From: Acidimicrobiaceae bacterium
GTDB taxonomy: Bacteria; Actinomycetota; Acidimicrobiia; Acidimicrobiales; Ilumatobacteraceae
Length of the DNA: 37,371 bases
Direction: 5' to 3'
NCBI GenBank assembly: GCA_947505655.1
Contig: CANNMD010000006.1
Span: 1-37,371 of the forward strand
The stretch's first letter is position 1. Every line of letters starts with the position of its first letter. A program made the position numbers and the translations under genes. The notes beneath the pieces were generated by a model. That model did not search any database, was not told the origin of the DNA, and saw nothing but the letters and a program-made list of their open reading frames with translations. Positions 18,464 through 26,461 of the stretch are shown here, in pieces.

Positions 18464-19153
18464 TCAGTCTGCGCCAAGCACACGGGCTCGGGTGAACACT
18501 GCATCGAGCATCGGTTCGGTCAAGCGACCAGTGAAGGTGTTTTGCTGGCTCGGATGAAACGAGCACAACAACGTGAGTCCCGAATCGGTGCTCGCCTCAA
18601 CAAGATGCCCAAACTTGGGCCGCGGCCGCACCCCAAACTCTGCGCACGCCGCCTCGTACGCGAACCCGCCGAGGCACACCACAACTTTGGCGTTGCGCAA
18701 GAGCGCGAACTCGCGCTGCAAGAACGGCCGGCACGAGTCACGCTCGCTGGTCTCAGGCTTGTTGCCGGGAGGCGCGCATTTCACTGCAGCCGTGACCCAC
18801 GCATTGGTGAGTTCGAGTCCGTCGTCGCGTCCGTGCGACAACGCCTGATTTGCCAAGCCTGCCTTGTGCATCGCTCGGAACAACCAGTCACCGCTGCGAT
18901 CACCGGTGAACACCCGACCGGTTCGATTGGCTCCGTGAGCGGCGGGCGCAAGACCCAACACGATGATCGACGCCTTCGGGTCACCAAAGCCCGGAATTGG
19001 CCGGCCCCAATACTCTTCGTCGCGATACGAAGCCCGCTTGTCGATCGATACCTGTTCGCGCCATTCAACGAGCCGCGGGCACGCGCGGCAGTCGATCACA
19101 CGGCGACGCAGTTGGGCGAGAGTCTTCGACGTGTCCGAAGTTGCAGAACTCAT
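18464..19153 (-). CDS. Uracil-DNA glycosylase, family 5 (UDGb type)
   Basis: Removes uracil and other deaminated bases from DNA to start base excision repair. Motif 1 reads GLAPAAHGANRTGRVFTGD, the UDGb form lacking the polar catalytic residue of classical UDG, and motif 2 reads FHPSQQNTFTGRL. Cysteines C22 and C25 (CRACP), with further Cys near residue 128 and in ERDSC, fit the 4Fe-4S cluster of families 4 and 5. Length of 229 is typical of UDGb. ATG at 19153 is preceded by TACTGT ending 7 nt upstream, with GGCGGG between as a possible weak ribosome binding site. Confidence 0.92.
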   Translation of the reverse strand: MSSATSDTSKTLAQLRRRVIDCRACPRLVEWREQVSIDKRASYRDEEYWGRPIPGFGDPKASIIVLGLAPAAHGANRTGRVFTGDRSGDWLFRAMHKAGLANQALSHGRDDGLELTNAWVTAAVKCAPPGNKPETSERDSCRPFLQREFALLRNAKVVVCLGGFAYEAACAEFGVRPRPKFGHLVEASTDSGLTLLCSFHPSQQNTFTGRLTEPMLDAVFTRARVLGAD

Positions 19154-19160
19154 CCCGCCG

Positions 19161-19166
19161 ACAGTA
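19161..19166 (-). promoter_or_regulatory. -10 box (TACTGT) of the uracil-DNA glycosylase gene
   Basis: TACTGT on the minus strand ends 7 nt before the ATG at 19153. The same hexamer lies 6 nt before the DUF4190-type gene at 37284. Confidence 0.45.
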
Positions 19167-19204
19167 GGCCGTATTCACGGAACCATGGCTAAATTTGCAG
19201 GTAC

Positions 19205-19855
19205 ATGCCGAAGAAGCCTCCCGCCGGTCCGTCGCCAACGCTTGTGTTGTTGGTTCGTCACGGACAGACCCCCACCACGGGCAAGTTGTTGCCCGGCCGC
19301 GCCAGTGGTCTTCACCTTGCCGATCAGGGCCGTGCTCAAGCCCAAGTGGCAGCCGATCGCATCGCCGGTTTGGCCAAGGTCGATGCCATCTATGCGTCGC
19401 CGCTCGAGCGGGCTCGCGAAACCGCAGCGCCCATCGCCAAAGCTCTCGGCCAAAAGGTGCGCATCGACAAAGGTCTGCTCGAGTGCGATTTCGGCGATTG
19501 GACTGGCGCCGAACTCTCGGCGCTGATGAAGTTGCCCGAATGGACCACCGTGCAGCGGTCGCCATCCACCTTTCGCTTTCCCAATGGCGAGAGTTTTCTC
19601 GAGATGCAAACACGCATGGTCAGCACGCTCGACCGGTTGCGCGCCACCCATCCCGGCAGAACCATCGTGTGCGTGTCGCACGCCGACCCAATCAAGGCCG
19701 CCGTCGCGCACGCCATGGGCACTCACATCGATCTGTTCCAGCGCATCGTGATCTCCACGTGCTCAATCAGCGCAATCGCATACTCCGCCGGCGGGCCAAT
19801 CGTGCTCAATGTCAACTCAACCGGCGGCTCGCTCAGCGAGCTTCGGCCAAGCTGA
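19205..19855 (+). CDS. Histidine phosphatase, MSMEG_4193 family (putative phosphomutase)
   Basis: 216-residue member of the histidine phosphatase superfamily. The catalytic RHG is at 18-20 (LLVRHGQTP), the second-half His is in CVSHADPIKAAVAH, and the acid is in LLECDFGDWTG. This subfamily (TIGR03848) is confined to actinobacteria and is nearly always next to DUF3090 and SCO1664-family genes, as here. In M. tuberculosis the equivalent block is, from memory, Rv2135c-Rv2133c. The true substrate is not established. ATG at 19205 has GCAGG close upstream and a TAAATT box ending 9 nt before the start. It begins a four-gene unit with tight spacing (11 nt, then two overlaps). Confidence 0.92.
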   Translation: MPKKPPAGPSPTLVLLVRHGQTPTTGKLLPGRASGLHLADQGRAQAQVAADRIAGLAKVDAIYASPLERARETAAPIAKALGQKVRIDKGLLECDFGDWTGAELSALMKLPEWTTVQRSPSTFRFPNGESFLEMQTRMVSTLDRLRATHPGRTIVCVSHADPIKAAVAHAMGTHIDLFQRIVISTCSISAIAYSAGGPIVLNVNSTGGSLSELRPS

Positions 19856-19866
19856 GACGACGCAAC

Positions 19867-20379
19867 ATGGGAGTCTTCTTTCAGTTCGACGACGTCGATG
19901 CTTTCACCACGGTGACTCAAGGCGCCCCGGGTCAGCGCGTGTTCTTTCTCTACGCACGCCAAGGCAACGTCAGTGTTGCCGTGAAATGCGAGAAGCAACA
20001 AGTGGCCGCCATCGCCGACTTTCTCCGCAAGGCGATGACCGACCTCGAGCCCTCGGCAGAACCGCCACGATCACTGTCGTTTGAGACCCCGCCGCCGTTT
20101 GAGGCAGCGTTCGTGCTCGGCCCAATCGCGCTCGGTTACGACCGCGAGAACGACCGACTCTTGGTTCAACTCGAAGAGGTCATCACTGTCGACGAAGACG
20201 GCGAACCTGACGAAGAAGCCTTCGACGATCGCGGCCAAGTGCGCGTGCTGCTGCAGCGCAATCAAGCATTGGCTTTCTGCGCGCACACCGAGTCGGTGGT
20301 GTCGGCGGGTCGGGCACCGTGCGCGTTCTGCGGCAGGCCGATGGAACCCAACGGGCACCCATGTCCAACAATGAACTAA
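19867..20379 (+). CDS. DUF3090 family protein with C-terminal zinc-ribbon-like cysteines
   Basis: 170 residues, actinobacteria-specific family (TIGR03847) of unknown function. The core PGQRVFFLYARQGNVSVAVKCEKQQV matches the conserved part; it lacks the MSRQVHVFDPPDRF-type opening usual in the family and starts instead MGVFFQFDDVDAF. C138, H140, C152, C155 and C166 near the end (FCAHTE, PCAFCGRP, HPCP) could bind one zinc. ATG at 19867 lies 11 nt after the phosphatase stop. Its own 3' end overlaps the next gene by 19 nt, so the two are translated together. It probably works with the flanking phosphatase and kinase-fold protein. Confidence 0.9.
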   Translation: MGVFFQFDDVDAFTTVTQGAPGQRVFFLYARQGNVSVAVKCEKQQVAAIADFLRKAMTDLEPSAEPPRSLSFETPPPFEAAFVLGPIALGYDRENDRLLVQLEEVITVDEDGEPDEEAFDDRGQVRVLLQRNQALAFCAHTESVVSAGRAPCAFCGRPMEPNGHPCPTMN

Positions 20380-21065
20380 TCCACGGCCTGCTCTACTCGG
20401 GCGAAATCGAAATCGTTGGCCGCATGCCCTGGAGCAGCAACGCCACATTCTTGGTGAACCTCACCAGCCCACACGGCGCGGGCCAAGCCATCTACAAACC
20501 ACTTCGCGGCGAACGACCACTGTGGGACTTCGAACCCGGGCTCCACCGCCGAGAGGTGGCCGCATACCGGCTCAGCGAAGCAATGGGATTTGGGGTTGTG
20601 CCCCACACCGTGCTTCGCGAAGGACCCGTCGGCGAAGGCTCGATGCAATGGTTCGTCGAAGCCGATCACCAAGAGCACTACTTCACCATTTTCGAAAAGC
20701 GCGAAGATCTGCACCACCAACTTCGGTTGATGGCTGTGCTCGACATCGTGGCCAACAACACCGATCGCAAGAGCGGCCATTGCTTACTTGGCTACGACGA
20801 GCGAGTGTGGGGCATCGACCATGGTCTGTGCTTCGCTGCCGAGTTCAAACTGCGCACGGTGATCTGGGAATTTGGTGGCGAGCCGCTACCCGACGAATCC
20901 ATTGCGCCGTTACAGCGTCTACTCGAAGGCGTTCCGCTCGAGGTTGCCGCGCTGTTGGTCGACGAAGAAGTCCTCGCGATTCAAGAGCGCGCCGAATGGC
21001 TACTGCAGCAAGGCGAGTTCCCTATCGACGAATCCGGACGCAGGTATCCGTGGCCTCTGGTCTAG
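20361..21065 (+). CDS. SCO1664 family protein, phosphatidylinositol-kinase-like fold
   Basis: 234 residues, actinobacterial family (TIGR03843) related to PI3/4-kinases and HipA-like kinases. A possible ATP lysine lies in AIYKPLRGE (K46), a catalytic-loop-like segment in LDIVANNTDRKSGHC (D128, N132, N133, D135), and a metal-binding DFG-like turn in WGIDHG (D153). These residues suggest an active kinase, but no substrate is known. ATG at 20361 overlaps the end of the DUF3090 gene by 19 nt; the frame is open 14 codons further upstream inside that gene. Next to a phosphatase, a phosphorylation/dephosphorylation pair is an attractive inference. Confidence 0.9.
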   Translation: MSNNELIHGLLYSGEIEIVGRMPWSSNATFLVNLTSPHGAGQAIYKPLRGERPLWDFEPGLHRREVAAYRLSEAMGFGVVPHTVLREGPVGEGSMQWFVEADHQEHYFTIFEKREDLHHQLRLMAVLDIVANNTDRKSGHCLLGYDERVWGIDHGLCFAAEFKLRTVIWEFGGEPLPDESIAPLQRLLEGVPLEVAALLVDEEVLAIQERAEWLLQQGEFPIDESGRRYPWPLV

Positions 21066-22069
21066 ACAGCATCGACGAACCGCTCGACGCACTCATCACC
21101 GCTGCCGATCTCGACGGTCTGGTTCGGCTCATCGACTCACGCTGCGCATCGGCGAACTGGCAAGGGCTGCTGCATCTACGCGACCGAGCCCGATGGGCCG
21201 TGTCTACCGGTCGCCAACTCTGGCCGGCCGCCACGCTGGCCGAGTACCGCCTCGCGCTGCTCGCTCCTGCCGAGTGGGCCGCACAGGTGCTCGACGAAGA
21301 CACCGGCAAGTTCAGCATCGGCCCACTCACCGAAGTGATCGCGCAGGCGCATACGTGGCAATCGCTCGCGCCGTTACTGCCCACCGGACCACGCGCCGCC
21401 TTTGTGGCGCACGAGCGCGTGATCCGTGGCGAAGTGATCGATTCGTCAGACCTGCCCGATGTGCTCGAAATGCCGTTCGCTTTGCAGCCATGGGAACCCG
21501 TGTATCCGGTTGCGGTGTACGAGCCCGACTCGGCCACGTTTGAGGCCCCCGCGTTGCCCGATTCTTCAAGTGAACTCGCCCTGCAGTTCGACCGCAGTGC
21601 CGCGTCGAGCCACGTAGAGATCATCGATGACGACGATGTGGCGCTCGCTGTTCGCCAACTTGTCGAAGCATGGACCGCCGAATCAAACGGCAAGGCCGAA
21701 GTGGTGTGTGTCGAAGGCAGCGCCATCGATGCAGTATCAGCCCTCGGCGTCGCACGAGGCCACATCACCGCGATCACGCCGGCGCACGCGCTGCAATGGC
21801 TCACATGGGCTGGCGCAAGCGGCGGGGCGTTCGGCCGACGCCGGGGCACCGCACTCGGACGCTTTGGTGCGTGGTGGCTCGTGGCTGCGCTCGGAGGCAT
21901 CACCAACGATTGGCCAACGAATCCCGACGTGCTCGGTGCGTTAGCCAGTGAGTTGCAATGGTTCTGGTGGGACGCTGCCGAGCCGGCGCTCGGCTGGCAG
22001 CTGCAACTTGCCGTTGAGTTGCCCGCAGAGGGCCTTGCGTGGGCCATCAGCGCCCGCGACGCTACCTAG
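21050..22069 (+). CDS. Unrecognised 339-residue protein coupled to the SCO1664-family gene
   Basis: No family recognised. The N-terminal third is helical and resembles a repeat scaffold (LRDRARWAVSTGRQLWPAATLAEYRLALLAPAEWAAQVL is continuous helix-like sequence, summarised here by its Arg/Leu/Ala pattern). A short acidic stretch IIDDDDVALAV follows near residue 195. The C-terminal third has a Gly-rich, basic segment (GASGGAFGRRRGTALGRFGAWW) and many Trp. No signal peptide or clear membrane helix. GTG at 21050 overlaps the upstream gene by 16 nt and has CAGG 6 nt upstream; this start is likely but not certain. The overlap argues that it acts with the phosphatase/DUF3090/kinase-fold group. Confidence 0.75.
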   Translation: MASGLDSIDEPLDALITAADLDGLVRLIDSRCASANWQGLLHLRDRARWAVSTGRQLWPAATLAEYRLALLAPAEWAAQVLDEDTGKFSIGPLTEVIAQAHTWQSLAPLLPTGPRAAFVAHERVIRGEVIDSSDLPDVLEMPFALQPWEPVYPVAVYEPDSATFEAPALPDSSSELALQFDRSAASSHVEIIDDDDVALAVRQLVEAWTAESNGKAEVVCVEGSAIDAVSALGVARGHITAITPAHALQWLTWAGASGGAFGRRRGTALGRFGAWWLVAALGGITNDWPTNPDVLGALASELQWFWWDAAEPALGWQLQLAVELPAEGLAWAISARDAT

Positions 22070-22094
22070 GGCAACTGTTGGCCCGCGGGCTCAA

Positions 22095-24482
22095 TCAGGG
22101 TGTGAGCGACCCAAAGACGTCGACGATCACGTGGGTCTTCACCGAGGTGAACACGCACAGGGTTCCGGCCGACGACACCGCCGAGATCACCAGGTTCGGC
22201 AAGGTCTGGCCACCCGCGTAGTTCACGTTCGACACATTGGGGCGCGCACCGCCACAGGGGTACACGGTGACAAAGCCACTCAACGCCGGGCCATCAACGG
22301 TCACGTTCAAGATCACCGCGGCGGGCGAAGCACCGAGGCCGGCTCGATCGCCGACGTCGAGCACCAACGTTGTGTTTGCCGAGCGGACGCCCTCGCCGGC
22401 GAATTGTTGATCGACGGTAAACAGCCCGGGGCGGGTATCGAGCAACCGCGCCGGCTGAGTCAGCGGCGCAAACTTGCCCGACGACAACTCGCCGAACGTG
22501 TCGATGACAACGTGAGCCTCACCCGACGAGAACACGCACACCGACCCATTGACCCCAAGTGCGGTCACTACCGCGTTGGCGACAGTGACACCGGGTACGT
22601 AGTTGAGATTCGAGGTCTTCGGTTGCTCGGTGCCGCACGCCCACAGCGTGAGATAGCCGTTTGTGGTGGCGCGATCGATGGTCACGTTGAGCACGGCCGT
22701 CTGACCCGACGAACTCATTTCACCGCGCCCTGCGACCGGCACTTCAAGGGTAGAGCCGGTAGTCATCGCCCCGCCCCCGGTCATTTGGCCATCGGTGGTT
22801 GGTTCGCCAGGGCGCGTGTCGAGCAGGCGGGCAGGCGCTGGCACGGGCGTGAACGTGGTAGACGACAACACCCCAAAGACATCGACCACAAGATGCGTCG
22901 GCGACTGGTTATAGATGCAAATGCTTCCGGTGACGCTGAGCTTGGTGACAACGCTGTTCGAAATGATCTGACCGGCGCGCACGTTGAGGTTCGATGTGCT
23001 TGGCCGCTGACCACACGGATACACCGTGATGTAACCCTCGCCGAGCGCTACTGCAGTGACGTTGATGGCCACCGACCGAGCGTTGGCTGGCACCACACCG
23101 CGCCCTGCTATCTGCACCTCAAGCGTCGAATCGTTGGGGCGCGATCCGCGACCGGCGTGTTGGCCGTCGATAGTGGTCATCCCGGCGCGAGTATCGACAA
23201 ATCTGGCTGGCAACGCAGAAACAACGGCCGGCAGCGGCGGCGGCACCACGTTTGGCGTGAGTTGTACGTAGCCAGGATTCGGGCTGCCCGCCATCGCAGC
23301 ATCGACCGCTGTCCATGTAGCCGCGTCGTCGTTACCAAGTGCCCAAAAGGCAACGCCGCCGATGCCTTTCGACTTGGCCAGAGCAATGCGCGCGTACACG
23401 CCATCGGGATCCATGTAGAACACCGTGTGGGCCACGTTGCAACGCACGCTGACGCCATTGATATCTGGTCCACCGATTGAGTCTGTATACGTAAACGTGC
23501 GCTCTTGCAGCGACCCATTCCACAGCGGCGTGGCGCCCTTGCGCTGCGCCAAAGCCGGGAACTGCGAGGTCTCGTAACTCTTCTTCGAAAGCTTCATGTC
23601 GGCGGGCACCACCAGTGGGCAGCTTCCATCGACATTGGTGATCCAGTCGGTGCCATACAGCGGGATGCCCATCACGATCTTGGTGGGCTGGCCCGACACT
23701 GCAATGGCGGCATCGATGCTGTTGCTCGCCCACAGATATGGCGCCATCGGGCCAGCCGAACTGGTGCTGTACGAATAGGTCATCACCCTGATGCGATCGA
23801 CCATCTGCCCGAGCATTGCGTAGTCGTATACCCAGTAGCCGCTGATACCCGAGGTGCCACCGTCGTAGATGGGCGGCACGCTGACTTCGAGTGTCTTGCC
23901 AAGCGAGTGCAATGCCGCCGAAAGCTCGGTGATGAACGCCCCCCATTGCGGGCGCGTGGTGGTCCAGCTTGAGCGCCCATCAGCGAACGCGAACTGTTCG
24001 TAATCGAGGTCGACGCCGTCGTAGCCACCGTTGAGCACGAATGCCAACAACTGCCAGATGTGGTTCGTGCGAGCGGCGGGGTCGGCCAAGACGGCGGCCA
24101 TCACATGCGCCGCGTTGCCATCGACAACGGTAGGGATCAGTGGCTTACCGGCGGCGTGAGTGGCATCTTTGTAGGCCTGAATCTTGCTGGCCGCAGATGC
24201 GTTGGTCGCGATGGTGCCGTTGGCCTGAGCCGAGAAGAAGAACGGCGACAACTCGCCGAACTGCGACGAATGAGCGGTGTACGCAGCCAAGGCATCGAGC
24301 GGCTGCCACCACGGCGCCCATCCAGAGACATCGAACACTCCACCAGTTGCAGCGACCGGGGCCATCGCAAAGTTTGTTGGGGCCACCACGCAAGCAACCA
24401 CAGCGAACAAGCTTGCGGCGCACATCGTGGCGACACGCTTGGCCATTCGCTGCGCCAGACTGGGCGTCGAGTTGGGGGGCAT
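22095..24482 (-). CDS. Secreted GH18 glycoside hydrolase-like protein with three C-terminal repeats
   Basis: 795 residues. A signal peptide covers about 1-41 (basic AKRV, then CAASLFAVVACVV). Residues 50-410 form a GH18 barrel with the catalytic DGVDLDYE signature (Glu as proton donor), RVMTYSYS, the MGIPLYGTDW strand and GGVAFWALGND; this is closest to spore/cell-wall-type GH18 proteins such as YaaH, so the substrate may be peptidoglycan or chitin. The tail is three repeats of about 120 residues (425-549, 550-676, 677-795), each starting PAR(F/L)(V/L)DTR and ending in VFG or TFG, with two Cys per repeat. ATG at 24482 is favoured by TACGCT ending 6 nt upstream; ATG at 24446 is possible. It is probably surface-attached or released. 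Confidence 0.9.
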   Translation of the reverse strand: MPPNSTPSLAQRMAKRVATMCAASLFAVVACVVAPTNFAMAPVAATGGVFDVSGWAPWWQPLDALAAYTAHSSQFGELSPFFFSAQANGTIATNASAASKIQAYKDATHAAGKPLIPTVVDGNAAHVMAAVLADPAARTNHIWQLLAFVLNGGYDGVDLDYEQFAFADGRSSWTTTRPQWGAFITELSAALHSLGKTLEVSVPPIYDGGTSGISGYWVYDYAMLGQMVDRIRVMTYSYSTSSAGPMAPYLWASNSIDAAIAVSGQPTKIVMGIPLYGTDWITNVDGSCPLVVPADMKLSKKSYETSQFPALAQRKGATPLWNGSLQERTFTYTDSIGGPDINGVSVRCNVAHTVFYMDPDGVYARIALAKSKGIGGVAFWALGNDDAATWTAVDAAMAGSPNPGYVQLTPNVVPPPLPAVVSALPARFVDTRAGMTTIDGQHAGRGSRPNDSTLEVQIAGRGVVPANARSVAINVTAVALGEGYITVYPCGQRPSTSNLNVRAGQIISNSVVTKLSVTGSICIYNQSPTHLVVDVFGVLSSTTFTPVPAPARLLDTRPGEPTTDGQMTGGGAMTTGSTLEVPVAGRGEMSSSGQTAVLNVTIDRATTNGYLTLWACGTEQPKTSNLNYVPGVTVANAVVTALGVNGSVCVFSSGEAHVVIDTFGELSSGKFAPLTQPARLLDTRPGLFTVDQQFAGEGVRSANTTLVLDVGDRAGLGASPAAVILNVTVDGPALSGFVTVYPCGGARPNVSNVNYAGGQTLPNLVISAVSSAGTLCVFTSVKTHVIVDVFGSLTP
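22098..23210 (-). repeat. Three tandem 120-residue domain repeats in the GH18 protein
   Basis: Units at 22836-23210, 22455-22835 and 22098-22454. Each has, in order, PAR..DTR.G, a TLE/TLV strand, a NVT strand, a PCG or ACG cysteine, SN(L/V)N, N.V(V/I), a second cysteine before VF or IY, and H(L/V)(V/I)(V/I)D.FG. They look like beta-rich, disulfide-bearing binding or attachment domains. Confidence 0.85.
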
Positions 24483-24488
24483 TGCCAA

Positions 24489-24494
24489 AGCGTA
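24489..24494 (-). promoter_or_regulatory. -10 box (TACGCT) of the GH18 gene
   Basis: TACGCT on the minus strand ends exactly 6 nt before the ATG at 24482. There is no Shine-Dalgarno sequence. Confidence 0.45.
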
Positions 24495-24550
24495 GGCCAC
24501 CCGGCCACGGGTCTCCCCGCGGCGATCACCCACCGTGATCAACCTGCCCG

Positions 24551-24607
24551 AAAAATACGAAATGGCAGTTGATCCAACCCCCTCGCGGGAACGGGACCAA
24601 CTGCCAT
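24551..24607 (-). terminator. Rho-independent terminator of etfB-etfA
   Basis: A 14 bp stem with one mismatch (24562-24575 with 24594-24607), 18 nt loop, then TTTCGTATTTTTCGG on the minus strand (T-run at 24551-24555). It lies 20 nt after the etfA stop and before the GH18 promoter. Confidence 0.8.
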
Positions 24608-24627
24608 CACGACAGAGCCATTAGGCG

Positions 24628-25596
24628 TCAGGAACGACCCTGCAACGCCTCAATCAGCTTGGGAAGAACCTTGTGAACATCGCCAACGATGCCCAGATCG
24701 GCGATACCGAAGATCGGTGCTTCTTTGTCCTTGTTGATCGCGATGATGTTCTTCGAGCCCTTCATGCCAACCATGTGCTGGGTGGCGCCCGAGATACCTG
24801 CTGCGATGTACACGCTTGGCTTGACGACCTTGCCGGTCTGCCCAACCTGGTAGCTGTACGGCACCCAGCCGGCATCGACGATTGCCCGTGATGCGCCAGG
24901 GGCACCCTTGAGCAACTTGGCGAGCTGCTCGATCATTTCGTACTTCACTGCTTCGCCGAGGCCACGGCCACCCGACACGACGATGTTTGCTTCGTCGAGC
25001 TTTGGACCGCTGGTCTCTTCGACATGCACTGCCGTGACGGTTGCTCCGCCAGTTGCGCCGAGGTCGGGCACTGGAGCTGCGACCACAGCGGCGGCAGCGC
25101 CACCGGCGGACTCAGCAGCGAAGCTCTTCGGACGGAAGGCTGCGAGGTGCGGGCCCGAACCGGTGAAGCCGGTGGTGACCAACACGTTGCCGCCGAACAC
25201 CGGCGTGGTCACGTTGACCGAGTCGCCATCGACAGCGATGTCGATGTTGTTGGTGAGCACTGTGCGGTCGAGCTTCACCGAGAGGCGGCTCACAACGTCG
25301 CGCCCTTCGTAGCTCTGCGGGAAGATGATCAGGTCGGGGGCGTTGCCGCCATCGATCACTGCCTTCATCGCCGACGACACAGCGACGCCGGGCAACTTGC
25401 CGCCCAGATCGCCGGTTGCGTACACCGTTGTTGCACCGTATTCGCCAAGCGTTGCAGCAACTGCTGCGCCATCGCTACCGACGAATGCCGACAGCGTGCC
25501 GCCCATGCTGCGTGCCTTGGTGAGGAGTTCGAGCGTGCCCGTGGTGGGTGCTCCGTTTGCGACCTGCGCAAAGACCCAGATGTTGTTCAATGCCAT
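24628..25596 (-). CDS. etfA: Electron transfer flavoprotein alpha subunit
   Basis: 322-residue FAD-binding subunit of the EtfAB dimer, which takes electrons from acyl-CoA dehydrogenases and passes them to the quinone pool. The C-terminal FAD signature is present: [19 protein letters not shown] then [13 protein letters not shown]. The Arg of VVSGGRGLG is also in place. An Ala-rich linker joins the domains. ATG at 25596 follows TGAGG by 7 nt and lies 8 nt after etfB, so the genes form one operon ended by a strong terminator. Likely partners include the acyl-CoA dehydrogenase at 10.5-11.7 kb. Confidence 0.97.
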   Translation of the reverse strand: MALNNIWVFAQVANGAPTTGTLELLTKARSMGGTLSAFVGSDGAAVAATLGEYGATTVYATGDLGGKLPGVAVSSAMKAVIDGGNAPDLIIFPQSYEGRDVVSRLSVKLDRTVLTNNIDIAVDGDSVNVTTPVFGGNVLVTTGFTGSGPHLAAFRPKSFAAESAGGAAAAVVAAPVPDLGATGGATVTAVHVEETSGPKLDEANIVVSGGRGLGEAVKYEMIEQLAKLLKGAPGASRAIVDAGWVPYSYQVGQTGKVVKPSVYIAAGISGATQHMVGMKGSKNIIAINKDKEAPIFGIADLGIVGDVHKVLPKLIEALQGRS

Positions 25597-25604
25597 GACG
25601 GACC

Positions 25605-26381
25605 TCAGATCACTTTCAGGTTTTCGAGGAAGGCAACGATCTTGGTGAAGGTCTCGCCATCGTCTTCAATGATTTCGCCAGCAGCGCGGGCCTCAGCCTG
25701 CGTGACGGTGACGACTGCTTGGCCCGAGCCAGCCCAACCAACTGGCGTGATGCCAAGATCGGCTGCGGTGACCTGCTCGACCGGCTTCGACTTCGCTGCC
25801 ATGATGCCTTTGAAGCTTGGGTAGCGAGGCTCAACGACGCCAGCGGTAACGCTGATGACGGCCGGCAACGCACAGGTAACTTCGTCGTAGCCCTCTTCGG
25901 TCTGACGATGCGCCTCGAGCGTGCCACCAGTGATGGTGACCTTCTTGGCGAACGTGACCGAAGCAAGACCGAGCACCTCGGCGAGCTGCTCGGGCACAGT
26001 GCCCGTGTAGCCATCGCTCGACTCGGTGGCCGCGATGATCAAATCGGCGCCGCCCAAGCGTTGCACTGCCGCAGCGAGCACCTTGGCCGTGGTGAGCGCA
26101 TCAGAGCCCAACAAAGCTGGGTCGCTAATGAGCACGCCTTTGGCTGCACCCATTGCGAGAGCGGTGCGCATGCCCGACACTTCGCCGTTGGGGGCCATCG
26201 AGATGAGGCTCACTTCGCCGCCGCCAGCCGCGTCGACCAGCTGAAGCGCCATTTCGACGCCGTAGCTGTCGGACTCATCAAGGATGAGCTTCCCGTCGCG
26301 CTTGAGCGTATTGGTAGAGGGATCCAGCGCGCCCGGGGTTGCCGGGTCGGGGATCTGTTTGACACAAACGATCACGTTCAT
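25605..26381 (-). CDS. etfB: Electron transfer flavoprotein beta subunit
   Basis: 258-residue AMP-binding subunit of EtfAB. It opens MNVIVCVKQIPDP, the standard EtfB start, and has the family segment of an Ala/Thr-rich helix in ALTTAKVLAAAVQRLG and AATESSDGYTGTVPEQLAEVLG. ATG at 26381 follows AGGA at a good distance; the longer frame begins in non-family sequence. First gene of etfB-etfA, divergent from the lipid kinase gene across 80 bp. Confidence 0.97.
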   Translation of the reverse strand: MNVIVCVKQIPDPATPGALDPSTNTLKRDGKLILDESDSYGVEMALQLVDAAGGGEVSLISMAPNGEVSGMRTALAMGAAKGVLISDPALLGSDALTTAKVLAAAVQRLGGADLIIAATESSDGYTGTVPEQLAEVLGLASVTFAKKVTITGGTLEAHRQTEEGYDEVTCALPAVISVTAGVVEPRYPSFKGIMAAKSKPVEQVTAADLGITPVGWAGSGQAVVTVTQAEARAAGEIIEDDGETFTKIVAFLENLKVI

Positions 26382-26448
26382 AGGGTTCCTATTGTTACCG
26401 ACCCGCAAGCGCTGTTCCTAACCGGCGCACCAAGTCTGTCGTCACTGA

Positions 26449-26454
26449 TACCCT
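26449..26454 (+). promoter_or_regulatory. -10 box (TACCCT) of the lipid kinase gene
   Basis: TACCCT ends 7 nt before the TTG at 26462, supporting this unusual start codon. CGGGG lies between and may help ribosome binding. Confidence 0.4.
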
Positions 26455-26461
26455 CGGGGTC

